Assembly (NCBI GenBank): GCA_024400915.1
Contig: JAKSLX010000003.1
Span: 62,001-126,000, forward strand
Direction: 5' to 3'
Source of the DNA: Treponema sp.
Lineage (GTDB): Bacteria > Spirochaetota > Spirochaetia > Treponematales > Treponemataceae
DNA: 64,000 nucleotides
Part shown: positions 8,253 through 16,762 of the stretch, in pieces
Layout: each line of letters opens with the position of its first letter
Position numbering within the stretch: position 1 is the first letter of the stretch
Notes under the pieces: model-generated
What the model saw: only the letters and a program-made list of their open reading frames with translations
Told to the model about the DNA's origin: nothing
Databases searched by the model: none
Position numbers and translations under genes: made by a program

Positions 8253-8426
8253 TTACTCTTCAGAAATAGCTTCGCAAGGACATGCACCTGCACATGCTCC
8301 GCAAGATACACAAGAATCTGCGTTGATAACGCGCTTGTCATTTGCTTCGCTGATTGCGCCTGATGGACATTCGCCTTCACATGCACCACAGTTGATGCAA
8401 GCGTCTGAATTGATTTTGTAAGCCAT
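8253..8426 (-). CDS. 2[4Fe-4S] ferredoxin
   Basis: A 57-residue protein with two CxxCxxCxxxC clusters: C10, C13, C16, C20 and C39, C42, C45, C49, followed by Pro as usual, plus one extra Cys at 51. This is the clostridial-type 2[4Fe-4S] ferredoxin that carries low-potential electrons in fermentative metabolism, for example to or from pyruvate:ferredoxin oxidoreductase or hydrogenase. The start ATG at 8426 has GAGGT 7-8 nt upstream. It has its own promoter (8455-8483) and its own terminator (8191-8232), so it is a monocistronic unit. Small size makes it easy to miss in automated calls. Confidence 0.93.
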   Translation of the reverse strand: MAYKINSDACINCGACEGECPSGAISEANDKRVINADSCVSCGACAGACPCEAISEE

Positions 8427-8454
8427 ATAGTTACCTCTATATAAAGATAATAAA

Positions 8455-8483
8455 AGTATAGCATAACGGGAACATTATTGCAA
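8455..8483 (-). promoter_or_regulatory. Promoter of the ferredoxin gene
   Basis: Minus strand: -35 TTGCAA (8478-8483), 17-nt spacer, -10 TATACT (8455-8460). The start site would be near 8448, about 20 nt before the ATG, leaving room for the GAGGT ribosome site. Confidence 0.7.
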
Positions 8484-8655
8484 ATTGCAAATTTTAAGGT
8501 AATTGTGATAAAATCACTTGCGAAATAATAAAATTGTTCTTAAATTTTGAAAATAATGTGCAATAAATTTTTTTTTACGGTTATTTATACTATAGGTATC
8601 TGTAAAAGCACGTTGTGGTTCGGATTCCGTATTTTTTTTAGTGGGTAGGATATAT

Positions 8656-9921
8656 ATGGCAAAGACAGAAGAAAATACTCCTGTAGACATGTCTGAAAAG
8701 TTGAAGGCACTGGAAGCAGCCCGCCTTCAGATCGAAAAGCAGTTTGGTACCGGTTCCCTCATGAAGCTTGGTACAAAGGCTGACTCTACTGCAATTGATG
8801 TCGTTCCTTCAGGATCGATTCTCCTTGATGAAGCTCTCGGTGTTGGTGGTTATCCTCGCGGACGCATCATCGAAATGTATGGTCCTGAAAGTTCAGGTAA
8901 GACGACCCTTGCTCTTCACGCAGTTGCAGAAGCTCAGAAGCTTGGAGGCATTGCGGCCTTCATTGATGCTGAACATGCCCTTGATCCAGTTTATGCAAAG
9001 AATCTTGGCGTAAATATTGATGAACTTTGGGTTTCTCAGCCTGATACAGGTGAACAGGCCCTCGAAATCTGTGAAAACCTTGTTCGTTCCGGGGCGGTGG
9101 ATATCATCGTAATCGACTCTGTTGCGGCCCTTACGCCTCAGAAGGAAATCGAAGGCGAAATGGGGGACAGCGTCATGGGTGTTCAAGCCCGTCTCATGTC
9201 ACAGGCACTCCGCAAGCTTACTGCAATCGTAGGCAAGTCAAAGTGTATTGTCGTTTTCATCAACCAGATCCGCATGAAGATAGGTGTCATGTTTGGAAAT
9301 CCTGAAACAACAACCGGTGGTAATGCACTCAAGTTCTATTCTTCAATCCGCCTTGAAATCCGCAGGATCGAGACAATCGATGGAAAGGGTGATGAGGAGG
9401 CCCTTGGTAACCGTGTCCGCTGTAAGATTGTAAAGAATAAGGTTGCTCCACCATTCCGCAAGGTTGAACTTGACATCTACTTTGGAAAGGGTGTTTCTGC
9501 ATCCGCTTCCATTCTTGACTCTGCCGTTAAGCACGGCCTTATCGACAAGCGCGGTGCCTGGTATACCCGTGGAGAAGAAAAGGTTGGTCAGGGCAAGGAG
9601 AATGCCGTTAACTTCATCGAGTCAAATCCTCAGTACCGTATTGAGCTTGAACAGACTATCCGCGAAAAGCTTTTCCCTGGACAGGTTCTCCGCACAAAAG
9701 AAGGTGAAGTGGTAACAAAGGAACAGATTGCCGCTTACGAAAAGCAGATGCGAGAAAAAGGTGTAGGTCTTGGCGGTGCACAGCCAGAAAAACCTGCTGA
9801 ACCAGTTGCTCCTGCTCCGGAAGCCGCTCCGGCTCCTGCTGCCAAGGCAACTAAGTCAAAGGCTTCTTCCCTTGCAAAGGCTGCTGCTGAGGACAAGCCA
9901 ATGCCTGAGGAACTTTTCTAG
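8656..9921 (+). CDS. recA: Recombinase A
   Basis: This 421-residue RecA has the Walker A motif GPESSGKTTLALHA, the VIDSVAAL Walker B strand and the loop L2 region around GNPETTTGGNALKFYSS. RecA forms filaments on single-stranded DNA for homologous recombination and repair. The ATG at 8656 is chosen for the GTAGGA site 6 nt upstream, not the in-frame GTG at 8641. The C-terminal tail (about 375-421) is long and rich in Ala, Pro and Lys before ending in MPEELF; RecA tails vary and usually modulate activity. A TATACT at 8586-8591 could be the -10, giving a leader of about 60 nt. I see no LexA-type operator. It heads a housekeeping run ending at rpsA. Confidence 0.98.
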   Translation: MAKTEENTPVDMSEKLKALEAARLQIEKQFGTGSLMKLGTKADSTAIDVVPSGSILLDEALGVGGYPRGRIIEMYGPESSGKTTLALHAVAEAQKLGGIAAFIDAEHALDPVYAKNLGVNIDELWVSQPDTGEQALEICENLVRSGAVDIIVIDSVAALTPQKEIEGEMGDSVMGVQARLMSQALRKLTAIVGKSKCIVVFINQIRMKIGVMFGNPETTTGGNALKFYSSIRLEIRRIETIDGKGDEEALGNRVRCKIVKNKVAPPFRKVELDIYFGKGVSASASILDSAVKHGLIDKRGAWYTRGEEKVGQGKENAVNFIESNPQYRIELEQTIREKLFPGQVLRTKEGEVVTKEQIAAYEKQMREKGVGLGGAQPEKPAEPVAPAPEAAPAPAAKATKSKASSLAKAAAEDKPMPEELF

Positions 9922-9924
9922 AAA

Positions 9925-10446
9925 ATGTTCGTCGTTCTTGGTCTCGGTTCAAACAGGTCTTTTGAATCTCATTCGTGTACGGAAATTCTTTCTATGGCAA
10001 TAGAAAGAATCGGTGGTTTTGTCAGTGGCGTGATCTCTTCTTCCGTCTACAGAACCGCCGCCATGTATGTGACTGACCAGGACGATTTTTACAATATGGT
10101 GGTTGCGGGAGATTTTCGGGGCACGCCTCGGGAACTCCTGAACAAAATCCATGCCGTAGAAGCTGAACTTGGTCGTGACCGGTCAAAGGAATTCAGAAAT
10201 GGACCCCGATCTATCGATATAGACATAGAAATCTTTGGAAAGGAGTCCCTCAATGAAATCGACCTTGTCATTCCCCATGAAAGGTTGACAGAAAGGGCTT
10301 TTGTCCTTGAACCTTTGCTCGAAATCCTTCAAACCATGGAGAAAAATGCCGATAAAAGAAATACGGATATTCCCTTTGAAATTGCTTTCCTTAAAGAAAA
10401 GCTTTCTGAACTGGGCGATCAGCGTATTGAATTATTATCCGTGTAA
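9925..10446 (+). CDS. folK: 2-amino-4-hydroxy-6-hydroxymethyldihydropteridine pyrophosphokinase
   Basis: HPPK transfers pyrophosphate from ATP to 6-hydroxymethyl-dihydropterin in folate synthesis. The 173-residue protein shows the family signature RNGPRSIDIDIEIFG (two catalytic Asp) followed by the substrate-binding stretch VIPHERLTERAFVLEPLLEI. It begins 3 nt after the recA stop, so it is cotranscribed and probably translated by reinitiation. No other folate gene is adjacent. Length is usual for the family. Confidence 0.93.
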   Translation: MFVVLGLGSNRSFESHSCTEILSMAIERIGGFVSGVISSSVYRTAAMYVTDQDDFYNMVVAGDFRGTPRELLNKIHAVEAELGRDRSKEFRNGPRSIDIDIEIFGKESLNEIDLVIPHERLTERAFVLEPLLEILQTMEKNADKRNTDIPFEIAFLKEKLSELGDQRIELLSV

Positions 10447-10472
10447 TTTTTTTAACTTGCGGAGTCGGCATC

Positions 10473-11234
10473 ATGGAAGAAGAAACAATTGTAGAAACAA
10501 AGAAAAGAAAATTTGCAGTAGGTGAAGTTTTTGACGGGCCTCTTGATTTGCTCTGGAGCCTCATCAGCGAAAATAAACTCAATATAAACGATATCCCGAT
10601 TTCCGAGATTACCGAACAGTTTCTTGATTATCTGGATTATGCCGTTGAACTTGACCTACACGACCTTAGCGATTTCTATCTTTGGGCCGCAAAACTCTGC
10701 AGTATAAAGAGCCGCATGCTTCTTCCTGTTGAAGTACGCCTTAATGACGGTGACAGCATGGAAGACCCTCGTGCAGAGCTTGTTGAACAGCTCATCGAAT
10801 ACCAGAGGTTCAAGAAGCTTTCCATGCTTATGGAAGAAAGGGAAGAGCAGAGCGAATGGAGCTTTGAACGCAAGAAAATTGAAAGAACCCTTCCTTTCGG
10901 TGACGATGAATCCCAGTGGAAGAAAATGGATACTTGGGCACTTCTGGAAGATATGCAGAAGATTTTCCGCAACATTACAAATGTTAATCCTGACGGCTAT
11001 GTAATTGAAAAGGATATGGAAATTGCCCCTAACGAAAAGATTGCCCTCATGCAGGAACTTTTGGACAAGAACGGAGCCTGCATGTTTACGGAACTCATTA
11101 CCCGCAAAGGCAATGAACTTGACGTAATTTGTGCATTTATGGCAATCTTGGAGGCCGTAAAACTGAAAATGGCAGACATTTATCAGAACAAGATGTTTGG
11201 AGATATTAAGATATGCAAGAAGGAAGCAGCGTAG
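10473..11234 (+). CDS. scpA: Segregation and condensation protein A
   Basis: The 253-residue protein starts with the ScpA hallmark FDGPLDLLWSLISENKLNINDIPISEIT-type region (residues about 15-42) and ends in a winged-helix C-terminal domain. ScpA is the kleisin that bridges SMC heads and works with ScpB in chromosome condensation. It overlaps scpB by 22 nt, the usual arrangement, implying translational coupling. No smc gene is in the window. Confidence 0.93.
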   Translation: MEEETIVETKKRKFAVGEVFDGPLDLLWSLISENKLNINDIPISEITEQFLDYLDYAVELDLHDLSDFYLWAAKLCSIKSRMLLPVEVRLNDGDSMEDPRAELVEQLIEYQRFKKLSMLMEEREEQSEWSFERKKIERTLPFGDDESQWKKMDTWALLEDMQKIFRNITNVNPDGYVIEKDMEIAPNEKIALMQELLDKNGACMFTELITRKGNELDVICAFMAILEAVKLKMADIYQNKMFGDIKICKKEAA

Positions 11235-11980
11235 ACAAAGTAGAAAATGCAGAAGTTCAGGTTGAAGAAGCTGTTTCAACTGAAGCCCTTGCAGAAAATG
11301 CAACTGCTGAAAATACCGACAATGCCCTTGGACTTAAGTTTGAGGGTAATGAAGAAAACAATAAAGATACTGATGTAAAAACAGAAGAAGAATTTGAGGA
11401 AGAGGAGGATGAGGAACTTGCCGCTCGCCGTGCAAACCTTAACCTTGATACGGAAACAGCCCTGCTTGAAACCGTGTTCTTCCTTGAAAGCGAACCTCAG
11501 ACTGTTGAATCCCTTTCCAGAATTACAAAGCTTGCAGTTCATGTTGTTGAAGAATGTCTTGGAAGACTTAAGGAAAAGTATTCCAATGCAGACAGCGGCA
11601 TAGAACTTTCCCAGATGCTTGGGGGCTGGATTCTTACTCCTAAAAGAGAGTGTTTTGACTTTGTAAAGGAACGTTATGGTAAGAAAAACGAAGGCAAGCT
11701 TTCCAAGTCTGCCATCGAAACCCTTTCCATCATCGCCTACAGTCAGCCAATTACCCGTGCTGAGATTGAAAGCATCCGCCATGTAAACGTTGACAACATG
11801 ATGCGCATTCTTTTGGATAGAAAATTCATCTGTGAAAAAGGCAAGAAGGATATTCCTGGAAAGCCAACCATGTATGGAACTACAAATGAATTCCTGGAAT
11901 TCTTCCATCTCCAGTCAATCAATGATTTGCCAAAGCTGGATGACAACGAAAACGAGAGGTTCCTCAAACTTGCAAAGTAA
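11213..11980 (+). CDS. scpB: Segregation and condensation protein B
   Basis: The conserved tandem winged-helix core runs from about residue 85 (ETALLETVFFLESEPQTVES) to about 245, with the typical SKSAIETLSIIAYSQPITRAEIE segment. It binds ScpA as a dimer in the SMC complex. Unusually, about 80 residues precede the core. They are acidic and low-complexity (a Glu/Asp run near residues 58-70) and look disordered. The start at 11213 overlaps the end of scpA; a later start would trim part of this extension, but no clear ribosome site suggests one. Confidence 0.92.
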   Translation: MQEGSSVDKVENAEVQVEEAVSTEALAENATAENTDNALGLKFEGNEENNKDTDVKTEEEFEEEEDEELAARRANLNLDTETALLETVFFLESEPQTVESLSRITKLAVHVVEECLGRLKEKYSNADSGIELSQMLGGWILTPKRECFDFVKERYGKKNEGKLSKSAIETLSIIAYSQPITRAEIESIRHVNVDNMMRILLDRKFICEKGKKDIPGKPTMYGTTNEFLEFFHLQSINDLPKLDDNENERFLKLAK

Positions 11981-12005
11981 CGAAAATAACAATCAGAAAG
12001 AAGAG

Positions 12006-12710
12006 ATGCGTTTGCAGCAATATATGGCCCGCTGCGGTGTGGCTAGCCGTCGTGCAAGCGAAGAAATCATTACGAGTGGACGCGTTACAGTTAACGGTGA
12101 ACTGGTAACTACTTTAGGGACCAAGGTGTCACCAAAGGATACTGTATGCGTTGATGGCAAGAAAATTGCCCTTGAGGAAACCAAGCGCTACATCATCCTC
12201 AATAAGCCTGCTGGCTATGTCTGTTCTTCTGCAGATGAAAAAGGACGTCCCATTGCACTTGACCTTCTCAAGGAAAAATACAGCGAGAGACTCTATAATG
12301 TTGGCCGTCTGGACATGTTTTCCTGCGGTCTTATCATCTATACCAATGACGGTGATTTTGCAGCTCGCCTTTCCCATCCGAGTGCAGAACTTGAGAAGGA
12401 GTACATTGTAGATACAAGCACCGCCATGCCTAGAGAACTTGCTGATGACTTCATGAAGGGAGTCAGGATAGACGGTGTTTTCTATAAATGCATTGATGCC
12501 CGCGAATTGAACTCTCACAGAATGAGAATTGTTCTTGCGGAAGGAAAAAACAGGGAAATCAGAAGAGTCTTTGAAAGCCGTGAAGTCGGCATCAGAAACC
12601 TTATGCGTATTCGTATCGGTTGCGTTGGAGTAGGAGAACTTCAGTACGGACAGTTCAGGGAACTCACCCAGGATGAGGTAAAGGCCCTGCTTAAGCTTTG
12701 CAAAAATTAG
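12006..12710 (+). CDS. Pseudouridine synthase, RsuA/RluB family
   Basis: The 234-residue protein has an N-terminal S4 RNA-binding domain (MRLQQYMARCGVASRRASEE) and a pseudouridine synthase domain with the motif NVGRLDMFSCGLIIYTNDG. The Asp of GRLD is the catalytic residue, and the C-terminal EGKNREIRR motif is typical. Members modify 16S (RsuA) or 23S (RluB, RluE, RluF) rRNA; position next to scpB and cmk is most often seen for RluB. The ATG at 12006 follows an AAGAAGAG purine stretch, 25 nt after scpB. Target site not decidable from sequence alone. Confidence 0.9.
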   Translation: MRLQQYMARCGVASRRASEEIITSGRVTVNGELVTTLGTKVSPKDTVCVDGKKIALEETKRYIILNKPAGYVCSSADEKGRPIALDLLKEKYSERLYNVGRLDMFSCGLIIYTNDGDFAARLSHPSAELEKEYIVDTSTAMPRELADDFMKGVRIDGVFYKCIDARELNSHRMRIVLAEGKNREIRRVFESREVGIRNLMRIRIGCVGVGELQYGQFRELTQDEVKALLKLCKN

Positions 12711-12725
12711 TTTGGAGAAAATATA

Positions 12726-13358
12726 ATGGTAGTTGCTATTGACGGACCTGCAGGAACAGGAAAAAGTACAGTCGCTCACAGGGTAGCGGAAGAACTGAAC
12801 CTTACATTTTTGAACAGCGGTAGTTTTTACCGTGCCCTTACGTTGGCAGCAATTGAAGCCGGTGTAAATGTTGACGATTCGGATGCTGTAATGGAACTTG
12901 CAAAAAAGCAGCAGTTAGATTATGTGGATGCTCACCTCATCCTTAACGGAAAGGATGTGGATGACCAGCTTCATCAGGACAAGGTTGATGCAAATGTTTC
13001 GAAGGTTTCTTCAATTGTTCCTTTGCGTCATCTTGTAAACGACAGAATGCGTGAAATCGTAAAATCCCTCAACATTATCTGTGAGGGACGTGACATGACT
13101 ACGGTTGTTTTCCCTCAGGCTGAATTCAAATTTTACCTTGATGCAAGCATTGATGTTCAGGCTCAGCGCCGTTTTGATCAGGGGTGCTCAGGTCTTACCC
13201 TTGAGGAAGTAAAGGCAGCCATCATCAAGCGCGATGAAATGGACAGGAATAAGGCTGAAGGTGCATTGAAGAGGGCAGACGATGCACACTATATCGATAC
13301 ATCTGACTTGACGATTGACGATGTTTGTGCGATAATCGTTAGCAAAATTAAATCATAA
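12726..13358 (+). CDS. cmk: Cytidylate kinase
   Basis: A 210-residue nucleotide monophosphate kinase opening with the P-loop IDGPAGTGKSTVAHRVA and then FLNSGSFYRALT. CMP/dCMP kinase supplies CDP/dCDP. The GRDMTTVVFPQAEFKFYLDA stretch matches the family. It is slightly shorter than the about 220-residue norm. TTTGGAG lies upstream of the ATG, and the gene is 15 nt after the pseudouridine synthase and 10 nt before rpsA; cmk-rpsA is a widely conserved pair. Confidence 0.94.
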   Translation: MVVAIDGPAGTGKSTVAHRVAEELNLTFLNSGSFYRALTLAAIEAGVNVDDSDAVMELAKKQQLDYVDAHLILNGKDVDDQLHQDKVDANVSKVSSIVPLRHLVNDRMREIVKSLNIICEGRDMTTVVFPQAEFKFYLDASIDVQAQRRFDQGCSGLTLEEVKAAIIKRDEMDRNKAEGALKRADDAHYIDTSDLTIDDVCAIIVSKIKS

Positions 13359-13368
13359 AGGGTTTGCT

Positions 13369-15072
13369 ATGGAAAAGGAAGTGGAAAAGAATGTATCTCA
13401 GGGCTCAGAGACCATTCACTCACAATTAGAAGCATCATTAAACAAAATGGAGCCAGTTGAAGACGGTGCTAATGTAAAGGCTACTGTTGTTGCTGTAACA
13501 GACGACACTGTATTCGTAGATGTAGGCTGCAAGTCAGAAGGAAAAATTCCTGTTTCTGAATTTGCCGGCGAATTGCCTAAGGTAGACGATGTAATTACAG
13601 TTTACCTCGTAAGCCAGTTTGGAAAGAACGGTCCTGTTGTTTCAAAGCAGAAGGCTGATGAAAAACGCCTCTGGGAAGAATTCAAGGTAGCAGCAGAACA
13701 GAATACACCTGTAGACGGAACAATCGCTTCCGTAACAAAGGGTGGATATTATGTTAATCTCGGTGGTGGAATCAGCGCATTCCTCCCAATCAGCCAGGCT
13801 GATGCACAGAAGGTTGAAAAGGAAGACAAGCTTGTTGGCGTTAAGTCAAAGTTCTATGTTGTTCGTCTTTACAGCCAGAACGGAAAGCGCAATGTGGTTG
13901 TAAACCGCCGTAAGTATCTCGAAGAACAGATTAACGTTAACCGCGACAAGTTCTTTGAAACAGTAAAGATCGGTGACTCTGTAAAGGGTGCCGTTAAGTC
14001 ATTCACAAGCTTCGGAGCATTCATTGATCTCGGTGGATTCGATGGTCTCCTCCACATCAACGACATGTCTTGGGGCCACGTAACACGTCCAAAGGATTTC
14101 GTAAAGAAGGGACAGGAAATCGAACTTAAGGTTATCCGCCTTGATCCAGAGGGAAAGAGAATCAATCTCTCACTTAAGCACTTTGCAGAAGATCCTTGGG
14201 TACACTTTGAAGAAAAGTATCACCTTAACGACATTGTTAATGGTAAGGTTACAAAGCTTACAGACTTTGGTGCTTTCATCGAACTCGAAGAAGGAATCGA
14301 AGGTCTTGCTCACATTTCTGAATTCAGCTGGACAAAGAAGATTTCTAAGCCATCTGACATGGTAAAGGAAGGTGATGAACTCCAGTGCATGATTCTCGGA
14401 TATGATATCCAGGAAGGTCGTGTTTCACTCGGTCTCAAGCAGGTTACAGCTAATCCATGGGATTCACTTGCAGATAAGTACCCAGTTGGAACAAAGGTTA
14501 AGGGAAAGGTTGTTAAGATTACAAATTCAGGCGCATTCGTTCAGCTTGAAGAAGGAATCGATGCTTTCCTCGCTGGTGAAGACCTTTCTTGGACAAAGAA
14601 AATCAAGCACCCAGGCAGCGAAATCAAGGCTGACCAGGAACTCGAAGTTATCGTTACAGAATGTGACGTTGAAAACCACAGAATCCGCGTAGGTGTTAAG
14701 CAGCTTACAGATAATCCTTGGAAGGCATTTGCTGCTGAATATAAGGTTGGCGGAACTCTCGAAGGTGAAGTTACATCTATCAACGACTTCGGTATCTTCG
14801 TAAAGGCTCCTAATGGAATTGAAGGTCTTGTTAACAAAGCAAACCTTAGCGATGACCGTGAAGTTCCATTCGAGGAAGCAGTTAAGAAGTACAATGTTGG
14901 TGACAAGGTAAATGTTTACGTTGTTTCAATTGATGTTGAAAAGGAACGCGTTGCTTTCTCTGTAAAGGAATACAAGAGAGCTCAGGACCGCGCTGAAATT
15001 TCTCAGTATATGTCTTCTAGCAACGACGATGCTGCATACACAATTGGTGACAGCCTTAAGGATCAGCAGTAA
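13369..15072 (+). CDS. rpsA: 30S ribosomal protein S1
   Basis: The 567-residue protein consists of six S1 OB-fold repeats. The four central and C-terminal ones carry the clear signatures SFGAFIDLGGFDGLLHINDMSW, DFGAFIELEEGIEGLAHISEFSW, NSGAFVQLEEGIDAFL and DFGIFVKAPNGIEGLV. It helps the 30S subunit bind and unfold mRNA leaders. Codon use is biased towards a small set, as in highly expressed genes. It ends the run recA-folk-scpAB-cmk. No terminator is obvious before the following regulator gene (38 nt gap). S1 matters for structured leaders and is dispensable for leaderless mRNAs, which may be relevant to the leaderless candidates reported below. Confidence 0.97.
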   Translation: MEKEVEKNVSQGSETIHSQLEASLNKMEPVEDGANVKATVVAVTDDTVFVDVGCKSEGKIPVSEFAGELPKVDDVITVYLVSQFGKNGPVVSKQKADEKRLWEEFKVAAEQNTPVDGTIASVTKGGYYVNLGGGISAFLPISQADAQKVEKEDKLVGVKSKFYVVRLYSQNGKRNVVVNRRKYLEEQINVNRDKFFETVKIGDSVKGAVKSFTSFGAFIDLGGFDGLLHINDMSWGHVTRPKDFVKKGQEIELKVIRLDPEGKRINLSLKHFAEDPWVHFEEKYHLNDIVNGKVTKLTDFGAFIELEEGIEGLAHISEFSWTKKISKPSDMVKEGDELQCMILGYDIQEGRVSLGLKQVTANPWDSLADKYPVGTKVKGKVVKITNSGAFVQLEEGIDAFLAGEDLSWTKKIKHPGSEIKADQELEVIVTECDVENHRIRVGVKQLTDNPWKAFAAEYKVGGTLEGEVTSINDFGIFVKAPNGIEGLVNKANLSDDREVPFEEAVKKYNVGDKVNVYVVSIDVEKERVAFSVKEYKRAQDRAEISQYMSSSNDDAAYTIGDSLKDQQ

Positions 15073-15110
15073 TAATTAACAATACATATTACCAATAGAG
15101 GTACCTATCG

Positions 15111-16649
15111 ATGAGTGAAAAAGTTATCAAGTTTGAACGACTTAAGTCACTTGTCGATAGGTATTCTATTTTAAACAACAGTATCAACGATCCTGATGTT
15201 CTTCTGAATTCACTTTTGGATTCGATTTTTTTCCTTGTAAAATGCGATGCTGCATATCTTTTGCAGACTGCGAAGGATTCAAAGAATTTTGAATTTGCCA
15301 TATGTCTTGGCAAAAATAACGTGGAAATAAAAAAACTTTCTGTTGACAGAAATAGCATTGCTGGCTGGGTTGCAGAACACAATGAAACTGCAATCATCAA
15401 TGATGTAAATCAGGATGACAGGTTCAACAAAAAGTTTCAGTTAAAATTTCCTTACGAAATTCGTAATGTAATTGGTTTTCCACTTTCCGCGGAAGGTGTT
15501 TGTTTTGGCGTTATCATGCTCGTTAACAAACTTGATGCCACTGGATTTACAGAAGAAGATCTTGCCCTTGTAGATATATTTGGTCATCAGGCGTCCATAG
15601 CCTATAAAAATGCCATTAACCTTAAGAAGAGCCGGGATCAGCTTTCGCTTTTTAAGAATGCTTTTGAAACAGGAAAGGAATATCATCCCTTCATTGCAAA
15701 AAACCCTGTTATTATTTCTCTTCTTGAAAACATAAAGCAGGCTTCTGCCATAAATTCCTCCGTGCTTATTACCGGTGAAAGCGGTGTCGGCAAGGAACTT
15801 TTTGCTGAACAGGTTCATCTTCTTAGCAATAGAAAAGACAAGCCTCTTGTTCGCGTTAGCTGTGCTTCCCTTAATCCAACTTTACTTGAATCTGAACTTT
15901 TTGGCCATGTAAAAGGTGCATATACTGATGCAGTTTCCGATACAAAGGGTCGATTTGAGACAGCCAATGGAGGAACACTCTTTCTTGATGAAATTGGCGA
16001 ACTTCCGCTTAATCTTCAGGCTAAGCTTCTTCGAGTTCTTCAGGAAAAAAAATTTGAAAGGGTTGGATCAAGCGAGACTATCTGTGTTGATGTCCGTATC
16101 ATTGCTGCAACAAACCGCGACCTTGAGCAGATGATTGCTGAAGGTTCTTTTAGAAAGGATTTGTATTTCAGACTTAATGTTCTCCCTATTGCCGTTCCTC
16201 CTTTGAGAAACAGACGTGATGAAATTACCGATCTTGCCATGTTCTTTATGAACAAGTCGGAAACACACAAAGGATTCAAGGGTTTTTCTAATGAGGCAAA
16301 ACAGGCAATGCTTAACTATATGTGGCCTGGAAATATCCGCGAGCTTGAAAATACCATTGAAAGGGCCTGTATTTTTGGTACACCGCCTTTCATCAAGGTT
16401 GAAGATCTTCGTCTTCCAATGGATACTCCTTCCGTTCAGAAGAAGCCCGACGATGATTTTTTGTCTTCTGTAGGGGTGATGAATGGTGAGGACAGGACTT
16501 TAAAAACCGCCCTTAATCAATTTAAGAAAGAGTATGTTACAAAAATACTTAATGAGACTGGCTGGAATCAGACTGCTGCGGCTAAAATCCTTGACATACA
16601 GCGCACTTATGTTTCGAAACTCATGAATGAACTGGGAATAAAGAAATAG
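15111..16649 (+). CDS. Sigma-54-dependent activator with GAF sensor domain
   Basis: The order is: an N-terminal GAF domain (about residues 20-170), an AAA+ domain with Walker A GESGVGKE (222-229) and Walker B LFLDE (290-294), and a C-terminal Fis-type helix-turn-helix ending in NQTAAAKILDIQRTYVSKLM. It is a NifA/NorR-like bacterial enhancer-binding protein that opens RpoN promoters in response to a small ligand or redox cue. The sigma-54 contact loop, normally GAFTGA, reads GAYTDA (269-274), an unusual variant. No obvious RpoN promoter or target operon adjoins it. AGAGGT precedes the ATG. Sensor ligand unknown. Confidence 0.9.
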   Translation: MSEKVIKFERLKSLVDRYSILNNSINDPDVLLNSLLDSIFFLVKCDAAYLLQTAKDSKNFEFAICLGKNNVEIKKLSVDRNSIAGWVAEHNETAIINDVNQDDRFNKKFQLKFPYEIRNVIGFPLSAEGVCFGVIMLVNKLDATGFTEEDLALVDIFGHQASIAYKNAINLKKSRDQLSLFKNAFETGKEYHPFIAKNPVIISLLENIKQASAINSSVLITGESGVGKELFAEQVHLLSNRKDKPLVRVSCASLNPTLLESELFGHVKGAYTDAVSDTKGRFETANGGTLFLDEIGELPLNLQAKLLRVLQEKKFERVGSSETICVDVRIIAATNRDLEQMIAEGSFRKDLYFRLNVLPIAVPPLRNRRDEITDLAMFFMNKSETHKGFKGFSNEAKQAMLNYMWPGNIRELENTIERACIFGTPPFIKVEDLRLPMDTPSVQKKPDDDFLSSVGVMNGEDRTLKTALNQFKKEYVTKILNETGWNQTAAAKILDIQRTYVSKLMNELGIKK

Positions 16650-16654
16650 GGTGT

Positions 16655-16680
16655 CTTTCTAAACCTTGATTTTTAGAAAG
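16655..16680 (+). other. 9-bp hairpin without U tract
   Basis: CTTTCTAAA (16655-16663) pairs perfectly with TTTAGAAAG (16672-16680), just after the sigma-54 activator. No T run follows, so intrinsic termination is doubtful; it could protect the mRNA 3' end. Confidence 0.35.
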
Positions 16681-16698
16681 GACGACTAGTTCTAAGTC

Positions 16699-16727
16699 TT
16701 GAAAAAGTAAACCCTTTCATATATAAT
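16699..16727 (+). promoter_or_regulatory. Strong sigma-70-type promoter
   Basis: -35 TTGAAA (16699-16704), 17-nt spacer, -10 TATAAT (16722-16727). The start would be about 16734, giving a leader of about 30 nt with GGAG before the ATG at 16763. It drives the TPR protein and probably the lipoprotein gene. Confidence 0.75.
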
Positions 16728-16762
16728 GTTTTAACTATTTACAAAAAATATTGGAGTCGAAA

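Noticed and set aside
8174..8464. 96-codon cysteine-poor frame over the ferredoxin gene
   Set aside because: It is out of frame with the 57-codon ferredoxin, whose two cluster motifs, promoter, ribosome site and terminator fit exactly.
8427..8655. LexA-type SOS operator before recA
   Set aside because: I searched the 229-nt gap for a clear dyad such as CTGT-N8-ACAG or TTTG-N5-CAAA at the promoter and found none convincing.
10656..11303. 215-codon open frame antisense to scpA
   Set aside because: It lies wholly opposite a well-conserved gene, has no ribosome site, and its translation is Phe/Leu/Cys-rich with no domain, as expected for a codon-bias shadow.
11276..11908. 210-codon open frame antisense to scpB
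   Set aside because: Opposite a conserved gene; no ribosome site or recognisable domain.
12129..12779. 216-codon open frame antisense to the pseudouridine synthase and cmk
   Set aside because: Opposite two conserved genes, no start signals, composition typical of antisense shadow.
16655..16680. Hairpin as intrinsic terminator
   Set aside because: The stem is perfect but no T tract follows, so it is reported only as a hairpin.
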